Assembly: GCA_017853735.1 (NCBI GenBank)
Contig: JAFMJA010000060.1
Span: 1-11,614, forward strand
DNA length: 11,614 bases
Source: Burkholderiaceae bacterium
GTDB lineage: Bacteria; Pseudomonadota; Gammaproteobacteria; Burkholderiales; Burkholderiaceae_C
Direction: 5' to 3'
This document shows, piece after piece, positions 7,417 through 11,614 of this stretch (the first letter of the stretch is position 1; each line of letters starts with the position of its first letter). Made by a program: the position numbers and the translations under genes. The notes beneath the pieces were generated by a model. It was not told where the DNA came from. It saw only the letters and a program-made list of their open reading frames with translations, and searched no databases.

Positions 7417-7677
7417 GTGAGCTCAAACAAAGGTCAGCTTTTGCAAGACCCGTTCCTCAACATCCTGCGTCGTGAACATGTGCCGGTATCGATCTACCTG
7501 GTCAACGGCATCAAACTGCAGGGACAAATCGAATCCTTTGATCAATATGTCGTTTTGCTGCGCAATACCGTGACGCAGATGGTCTACAAACATGCCATAT
7601 CGACCATCGTGCCAGGTCGGGCGGTTAACTTCTCGGCGGTGGCAGAGGGCGGTGACAGCCCTGCCGACGCATCCTAA
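7417..7677 (+). CDS. hfq: RNA chaperone Hfq
   Basis: Sm-like hexameric RNA chaperone that pairs small RNAs with mRNAs. The 86-residue protein from the GTG at 7417 carries the complete Hfq core: QLLQDPFLN at the start, Sm1 through VPVSIYLVNGIKLQGQIESFDQY, and Sm2 with the signature YKHAIS at 57-62. Proximal-face uridine-binding residues (Lys58, His59, Gln10) and distal-face residues (Tyr27, Ile32, Lys33) are present. The rim patch reads RREH (18-21) where E. coli has RRER. The C-terminal tail after Pro66 is short (about 20 residues, acidic and Ser/Ala-rich) compared with E. coli (102 aa in total). The GTG start is set by a GGAG site 6 nt upstream. hfq leads the hfq-hflX-hflK-hflC group, as in E. 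coli. Confidence 0.97.
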   Translation: MSSNKGQLLQDPFLNILRREHVPVSIYLVNGIKLQGQIESFDQYVVLLRNTVTQMVYKHAISTIVPGRAVNFSAVAEGGDSPADAS

Positions 7678-7695
7678 GACGGCCTCGTAGCTGAC

Positions 7696-8916
7696 TTGCA
7701 CGCTTTAGTGGATCGTCCAGCCGCTGCCGCCGTTTTGGTGGGGGTGGATCTGGGCAAGCCCCATTTCGATGCCGAACTCGAGGAGCTTGGCCTCCTGGCG
7801 CAAACTGCTGGCTTGCAGCCTGTTGCCCGACTGACTTGCAAGCGCAAGGCGCCAGATGCCGCGTTGTTCGTGGGCAGCGGCAAGGCCGAGGAGATCAAGG
7901 CTCTGGCCAGCCAGAGTGGCGCTACCGAGGTGCTGTTTGACCAGAGCCTGAGTCCTGCTCAACAGCGCAATCTGGAGCGCCAACTGGACATGCCGGTCAA
8001 TGACCGGACCCTGTTGATCCTGGAGATCTTTGCCCAGCGTGCCCGTAGCCATGAAGGCAAGTTGCAGGTTGAACTGGCCCGGCTTCAGTACCTGAGCACG
8101 CGACTGGTGCGTCGCTGGTCGCACCTGGAGCGGCAAACCGGGGGCGCAGGTCTGCGTGGCGGACCGGGCGAGAAGCAGATCGAACTGGACCGGCGCATGA
8201 TTGGCGAGGCCATCAAGCGTACCAAGGAACGTTTGAGCAAGGTCAAACGTCAGCGCCAGACCCAACGCCGGCAGCGTGCCCGTCGCAACGCGTTCACCAT
8301 GTCCTTGGTCGGCTACACCAATGCTGGCAAGTCCACACTGTTCAACGCCCTGGTCAAGGCCCAGGCCTATGCGGCCGACCAACTCTTTGCCACCCTGGAC
8401 ACCACAACCCGTCAGCTCTATCTGGCAGAGGCGGGCAGGTCAGTGTCCCTGTCCGACACGGTGGGTTTCATTCGCGACCTGCCCCATGGTCTGATCGACG
8501 CCTTTGAGGCCACTTTGCTCGAGGCGGTCGATGCAGACTTGCTTTTGCATGTGGTGGACGCCTCCAATCCCGAATACCCCGAGCAGATCCAGCAAGTGCA
8601 GGGCGTACTGCAGGAGATTGGCGCTGGCGGGATTGCCCAGGTGCTGGTATTCAACAAGCTAGATGCTCTGGCGCCTGAGCGTCAACCTCAGCGGCTGTTT
8701 GACCACTACGATCTGGACGGGGTGATGACCCCCAGGGTGTTTGTCAGTGCCCGCCAGGGCCATGGGATGTCAGAATTGCGCAATTGCCTGTCCGGTCTTG
8801 TTCAAAATCAGAGCGAGCACGCCGAGTTGTCAAAACCGGATGAATTCGGGGCCCAATCTGATAGCCCTGACGAGCCAGCCGATGAGATTGGGCACAATCG
8901 GGGGATGACTGGCTAA
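7696..8916 (+). CDS. hflX: GTPase HflX (ribosome-splitting factor)
   Basis: GTPase that binds the 50S subunit and splits stalled or heat-damaged ribosomes. From the TTG at 7696 it has 406 residues (E. coli 426). An N-terminal HflX domain (about 10-145) is followed by a helical linker with the invariant GGPGEKQIELDRR (155-167). Then comes the G domain: P-loop GYTNAGKS at 206-213, LSDTVGFIRDLP at 252-263, NKLD at 320-323 and SAR at 351-353. The C-terminal tail (about 375-406) is acidic and variable. The start is unsure. The frame is closed by the hfq stop 18 nt upstream, and the only early candidates are TTG 7696 and GTG 7708, neither with a good ribosome site. A non-ATG start coupled to hfq translation is likely. 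All GTPase motifs are intact. Confidence 0.95.
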   Translation: MHALVDRPAAAAVLVGVDLGKPHFDAELEELGLLAQTAGLQPVARLTCKRKAPDAALFVGSGKAEEIKALASQSGATEVLFDQSLSPAQQRNLERQLDMPVNDRTLLILEIFAQRARSHEGKLQVELARLQYLSTRLVRRWSHLERQTGGAGLRGGPGEKQIELDRRMIGEAIKRTKERLSKVKRQRQTQRRQRARRNAFTMSLVGYTNAGKSTLFNALVKAQAYAADQLFATLDTTTRQLYLAEAGRSVSLSDTVGFIRDLPHGLIDAFEATLLEAVDADLLLHVVDASNPEYPEQIQQVQGVLQEIGAGGIAQVLVFNKLDALAPERQPQRLFDHYDLDGVMTPRVFVSARQGHGMSELRNCLSGLVQNQSEHAELSKPDEFGAQSDSPDEPADEIGHNRGMTG

Positions 8917-8919
8917 AAC

Positions 8920-8985
8920 CCGAGCTACCAGATGGCGGCCATTCGTCAGCATTTACTGGTGAGACGACTCCGAGATACCAAGATG
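8920..8985 (+). repeat. Near-duplicated start context before hflK
   Basis: CCGAGCTACCAGATG (8920-8934) and CCGAGATACCAAGATG (8970-8985) are nearly identical, differing by one substitution and one inserted A. Both end in an in-frame ATG of hflK, with GAG 7-8 nt before it. They are 50 nt apart and may be a small local duplication or chance; either ATG could be the start. Confidence 0.45.
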
Positions 8986-10368
8986 AAATTTCCTGCACCA
9001 TTCATTCGCCTGGCAAACTGGCCAACCCGCATACGGGGCATGTTCAATTTGAATGACCCCCGATGGGGTCGGGGAGAGGATTCCTCCCAGGAAGGCGGCA
9101 AATCTGATTCCGCGAATCGCCCATCGCCGCCCAAGCCAGAACCGGAGCAGGAGCCTCAACGGCGCCCTTCTGGTGGTCCCAACCAGGGGCCGCCAGACCT
9201 TGATGAGTTGTGGCGCGACTTCAATCGCAAACTCAGTGGCCTCTTTGGCGGTGGCTCGGGGCGGGGCGGTCGAAACGGCAAGGGCGGGAATGGAGGCAGT
9301 GGTGGCAATGGTGGCTTCCAACCCGATATGAAGGCGGCTCGCTTTGGCATCGGTCTGATTGCCTCAATCGTCCTGTTGATCTGGCTGGGTACTGGTTTTT
9401 TCATTGTGCAAGAGGGTCAGCAGGCGGTCATCACCCAATTTGGCAAGTACAAGTCATCGGTGGGTGCCGGTTTCAATTGGCGTCTGCCCTATCCAATCCA
9501 GCGACATGAACTGATCTTTGTGACCCAGATCCGCTCCGTCGATGTGGGGCGTGATACCGTGATGCGGGCCACCGGTCTTCGCGAATCGGCCATGTTGACT
9601 GAAGACGAAAATATTGTCGAAATCAAATTTGCCGTTCAATACCGTCTGAATGACGCCAGGGCGTTCCTGTTTGAAAGCCGCAACCCCGCCGACGCGGTGG
9701 TTCAGGCGGCTGAGACGGCAGTGCGCGAGGTGGTGGGCAAGATGAAAATGGATTCGGCACTTTCCGAGGAGCGCGATCAGATTGCCCCCCGGGTGCGCAC
9801 CCTGATGCAGTCGATCCTGGATCGCTACAAGGTGGGCGTGGAAGTGGTCGGTATCAATCTGCAGCAGGGCGGTGTTCGTCCGCCCGAGCAGGTTCAGGCT
9901 GCTTTTGACGATGTCCTCAAGGCCGGCCAGGAGCGTGAGCGCGCCAAAAACGAAGCTGAGGCTTATGCCAACGATGTGATTCCCCGTGCCATTGGTTCCG
10001 CCTCGCGTCTGCAGGAAGAGTCCCAGGCCTACAAGGCGCGCATCATTGCCCAGGCCCAGGGCGATGCGCAGCGCTTCCGTTCCTTGCTGGCTGAATACCA
10101 GAAGGCGCCCCAAGTCACCCGTGATCGGCTCTACCTGGAGAGCATGCAACAGATCTACTCCAATGTGACCAAGGTATTGGTTGAGTCACGTCAGGGCTCC
10201 AACCTGCTGTACCTGCCTCTGGACAAAATCATGCAGATGAATGCATCCGGTGAGAACCTGGCTGTGCCCTCCGGTCCGTCCCCGGCTCCCATGACGACTC
10301 CAGCTGCGCCCGGTTCCGATACCCGTGGCCGTGATGGTGGCCGTAGCCGTGATCGTGATTCCCGCTAA
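8983..10368 (+). CDS. hflK: FtsH protease modulator HflK
   Basis: SPFH/prohibitin-family membrane protein that, with HflC, forms a large periplasm-facing cage around the FtsH protease and restrains it. From the ATG at 8983 it has 461 residues (E. coli 419). In order: a cytoplasmic N-terminus with FNLNDPRWGRGED, a Pro/Glu-rich stretch, the conserved QGPPDLDELWRDFNRKLSGLFGG, a Gly-rich low-complexity run, one transmembrane helix (about 120-142, FGIGLIASIVLLIWLGTGFFIV), then the SPFH domain (EGQQAVITQFGKY onward) and a long helix rich in Ala/Glu/Arg. The C-terminus ends in a Pro/Ala segment and an Arg-Asp-rich tail. Start choice is uncertain: ATG 8932 (478 aa) and ATG 9040 (442 aa, MFNLNDPRWG) are also in frame, none with a strong ribosome site. 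I prefer 8983 because its product begins more like a normal N-terminus. Confidence 0.93.
   Translation: MKFPAPFIRLANWPTRIRGMFNLNDPRWGRGEDSSQEGGKSDSANRPSPPKPEPEQEPQRRPSGGPNQGPPDLDELWRDFNRKLSGLFGGGSGRGGRNGKGGNGGSGGNGGFQPDMKAARFGIGLIASIVLLIWLGTGFFIVQEGQQAVITQFGKYKSSVGAGFNWRLPYPIQRHELIFVTQIRSVDVGRDTVMRATGLRESAMLTEDENIVEIKFAVQYRLNDARAFLFESRNPADAVVQAAETAVREVVGKMKMDSALSEERDQIAPRVRTLMQSILDRYKVGVEVVGINLQQGGVRPPEQVQAAFDDVLKAGQERERAKNEAEAYANDVIPRAIGSASRLQEESQAYKARIIAQAQGDAQRFRSLLAEYQKAPQVTRDRLYLESMQQIYSNVTKVLVESRQGSNLLYLPLDKIMQMNASGENLAVPSGPSPAPMTTPAAPGSDTRGRDGGRSRDRDSR
9247..9315 (+). repeat. Gly-rich low-complexity segment within hflK
   Basis: The codons from 9247 to 9315 encode about 23 residues of mostly Gly with Ser, Asn, Arg and Lys (GGGSGRGGRNGKGG and GGSGGNGG). 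At DNA level the end shows short GGTGGCAATGGTGGC-type repetition. It lies just before the transmembrane helix on the cytoplasmic side. Gly-rich N-terminal regions are common in HflK; the length here could vary by slippage. Confidence 0.7.
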
Positions 10369-10372
10369 GGAG
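10367..10372 (+). promoter_or_regulatory. Strong ribosome binding site for hflC, overlapping the hflK stop
   Basis: AAGGAG overlaps the hflK TAA (10366-10368) and lies 8 nt before the hflC ATG. It is the best Shine-Dalgarno in the window. It fits efficient, coupled synthesis of HflK and HflC, which are needed in equal amounts. Confidence 0.85.
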
Positions 10373-10380
10373 AATGTCTC

Positions 10381-11289
10381 ATGAATAATCGCTTAGGGAT
10401 CTATTTCGCTTCATTTTTGGTGCTGTTGGCGCTGGCCAGTTCCATGCTGTTTGTGGTCGATCAGCGTCAGTTCGGTGTGGTCTATGCACTCGGCCAGATC
10501 AAGGAAGTCATCACCCAACCTGGCCTCAATATCAAACTGCCGCCCCCTTTTCAGAATGTGACCTATATCGACAAGCGGTTGCTCACCCTGGACAGCACGG
10601 ACACCGAGCCCATGCTCACTGCTGAAAAACAAAGGGTGGTGATTGACTGGTATGTGCGCTGGCGCATCAGTGATCCCACCGAATACATTCGCAATGTGGG
10701 CCTTAATGAAGCTGCCGGAGCCAGCCAGCTCAATCGGGTGGTACGCAATGCATTCCAGGAAGAAATCAACAAGCGCACGGTCAAGGAGTTGTTGTCACTC
10801 AAGCGTGAGGCGATCACTGCCGATGTGAAGGCAGAAGTGCTGGATAAAGTGCGTGGCGCCAAACCCTGGGGTATCGATGTGGTGGATGTACGCATTACCC
10901 GGGCTGACTATGTCGATTCGATCACCGAGTCCGTCTATCGCCGTATGGAAGCTGAGCGCAAGCGCGTCGCCAACGAGTTGCGCTCCACTGGCGCTGCCGA
11001 GGGCGAGAAGATCCGGGCGGATGCCGATCGCCAGCGCGAGGTGACCATCGCCAATGCTTACCGTGACGCCCAGAAAATCAAGGGGGAGGGCGATGCCGAG
11101 GCTGCAAAGATCTATGCCGAATCCTTTGGTCGGGACCCGCAGTTTGCCCAGTTTTACCGTAGCCTCGAGGCTTACAAGGCCAGCTTTTCCAAGAAAAGTG
11201 ATGTCATGGTGCTGGATCCCTCGTCATCGGACTTTTTCAAGGTTTTCCGAGGCCAGGCTGGAACTGCGGCTTCAGCACCCAAGAAATAA
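10381..11289 (+). CDS. hflC: FtsH protease modulator HflC
   Basis: Partner of HflK in the SPFH complex that regulates FtsH at the inner membrane. The 302-residue protein (E. coli 334) has an N-terminal signal-anchor helix (about 5-26, LGIYFASFLVLLALASSMLFVV). The SPFH domain follows (QRQFGVVYALGQI, PGLNIKLPPPFQNV, KQRVVIDWYVRWRI). Next are a helical stretch with TITRADYVD-like content (RITRADYVDSITESVYRRMEAERKRVANELRSTG) and repeated charged helices (EGEKIRADADRQREV, KGEGDAEAAKIYAESF). The C-terminal end is RSLEAYKASF then a short tail. The ATG at 10381 is clear because of the AAGGAG site. HflC follows HflK by 12 nt, the usual arrangement. Confidence 0.97.
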   Translation: MNNRLGIYFASFLVLLALASSMLFVVDQRQFGVVYALGQIKEVITQPGLNIKLPPPFQNVTYIDKRLLTLDSTDTEPMLTAEKQRVVIDWYVRWRISDPTEYIRNVGLNEAAGASQLNRVVRNAFQEEINKRTVKELLSLKREAITADVKAEVLDKVRGAKPWGIDVVDVRITRADYVDSITESVYRRMEAERKRVANELRSTGAAEGEKIRADADRQREVTIANAYRDAQKIKGEGDAEAAKIYAESFGRDPQFAQFYRSLEAYKASFSKKSDVMVLDPSSSDFFKVFRGQAGTAASAPKK

Positions 11290-11292
11290 GTC

Positions 11293-11484
11293 GTGACAGG
11301 CGACACTTTCTGGTTGGCGCTGGCCTTGGTGCTGGTCCTTGAAGGACTGTACCCATTTGCCTCGCCATCGGGCTGGCGGCGTCTGTTCAATCAGATTCTG
11401 CAATTGAATGACGGCCAGCTGCGTTTTTTTGGGCTGTGCAGCATACTGCTCGGCCTGCTCTGGATTGGCTGGCTGATGCGATAA
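11293..11484 (+). CDS. DUF2065 family small membrane protein (YjeT-like)
   Basis: A 63-residue protein with two predicted membrane helices: about 5-24 (TFWLALALVLVLEGLYPFAS) and about 43-62 (LRFFGLCSILLGLLWIGWLM). Between them is a short basic loop with the family motif P.GWRRLFNQILQLND. This matches the DUF2065 family, of which E. coli YjeT (65 aa) is a member. YjeT lies next to hflC in E. coli too, so the position agrees. The function is unknown; a link to the HflKC complex is suggested only by gene order. The start is GTG at 11293, 3 nt after the hflC stop, with no clear ribosome site apart from TAAG, so coupling to hflC is likely. Confidence 0.9.
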   Translation: MTGDTFWLALALVLVLEGLYPFASPSGWRRLFNQILQLNDGQLRFFGLCSILLGLLWIGWLMR

Positions 11485-11486
11485 GG

Positions 11487-11508
11487 GCCTGACAGCGTAT
11501 TTTCAGGC
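11487..11508 (+). terminator. Weak hairpin after the hfl group
   Basis: GCCTGA (11487-11492) and TCAGGC (11503-11508) form a 6-bp stem that two G-U pairs extend in RNA, with a 10-nt loop. No T-run follows, so it is at most a weak terminator. It sits 2 nt after the stop of the DUF2065 gene, where the transcript would be expected to end. Confidence 0.3.
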
Positions 11509-11519
11509 TTCAACATCGG

Positions 11520-11525
11520 TAAAAT
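11520..11525 (+). promoter_or_regulatory. Possible -10 element for hisZ
   Basis: TAAAAT at 11520-11525, 28 nt before the hisZ ATG, matches TATAAT at five of six positions. A -35 is not clear: TTTTCA at 11500 is only 14 nt upstream and CTGACA at 11489 is too far. A promoter somewhere in this 69-nt gap is plausible because the gene order changes function here. Confidence 0.35.
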
Positions 11526-11553
11526 CCATCTTTTAACAGCCTTCCCCATCTCC

Positions 11554-11614
11554 ATGTCTGCCTGGGTCCTGCCGGATCACATTGCCGATGTCTTGCCTTC
11601 CGAGGCCCGGCACA
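11554..11614 (+). CDS. hisZ: ATP phosphoribosyltransferase regulatory subunit HisZ, 3'-truncated by the window edge
   Basis: Only the first 20 codons and one base are present. They read as a HisZ N-terminus, with the core [17 protein letters not shown]. HisZ is a catalytically inactive relative of histidyl-tRNA synthetase that pairs with short-form HisG to make the first enzyme of histidine biosynthesis. Its position after hflC and DUF2065 is the usual Burkholderiales order, in which purA follows. No good ribosome site is visible before the ATG (the leader reads CCCCATCTCC). The call rests on this short match and on context; domains and missing catalytic residues cannot be checked in this window. 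Confidence 0.85.

Noticed and set aside
8867..8898. Possible promoter (CTGACG and CACAAT) at the end of hflX for hflK
   Set aside because: The spacing between the boxes is about 20 nt and the region encodes the hflX tail, so the support is too weak to list.
9454..10149. 231-codon minus-strand frame opposite hflK, and a 225-codon one opposite hflX (7705-8382)
   Set aside because: Both are antisense to clear SPFH and HflX coding sequence and have no recognisable protein features.
1..11614. CRISPR arrays, insertion sequences, tRNA or rRNA genes, phage or defence genes
   Set aside because: Looked for and not seen. All space is taken by core genes with gaps of at most 109 nt.

Overview
The window is a run of twelve same-strand (+) genes with no mobile elements, tRNA or rRNA genes, CRISPR arrays or other accessory DNA. 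Protein motifs and gene order (pilW/pilF - rodZ - ispG - hisS - yfgM - bamB - der - hfq - hflX - hflK - hflC - DUF2065 - hisZ) match the housekeeping chromosome of a betaproteobacterium of the order Burkholderiales. A Comamonadaceae-like member is plausible, but the family is inference from recall. Base composition is GC-rich and looks even throughout, with no sign of recent transfer.

Positions 1-2834 hold the 3' part of a type IV pilus TPR lipoprotein gene (pilW/pilF), rodZ (cell-shape cytoskeletal anchor) and ispG (MEP isoprenoid pathway). Their stop and start codons overlap, which suggests translational coupling. Positions 2838-7307 hold hisS, yfgM, bamB and der: histidine charging, a periplasmic TPR protein linked to Sec and chaperone function, an outer-membrane assembly lipoprotein, and a ribosome-assembly GTPase. 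Gaps here are 15 nt or less, or overlapping.

After a 109-nt gap containing a hairpin comes the hfq-hflX-hflK-hflC-DUF2065 group (7417-11484): the Hfq RNA chaperone, the ribosome-splitting GTPase HflX, and the HflK/HflC membrane complex that modulates the FtsH protease. A 69-nt gap then leads to the first 20 codons of hisZ, the HisRS-like regulatory subunit of ATP phosphoribosyltransferase, cut by the window end.

No stretch over 300 bases lacks a gene. I read the window as an ordinary, well-conserved core region and found no evidence of an undescribed system. The points worth a second look are small: start-site ambiguities (hflX, hflK), a near-duplicated start context before hflK, a hairpin before hfq, a non-canonical G4 motif in Der, an Arg-to-His change in the Hfq rim, and unusual low-complexity tails in HflK.
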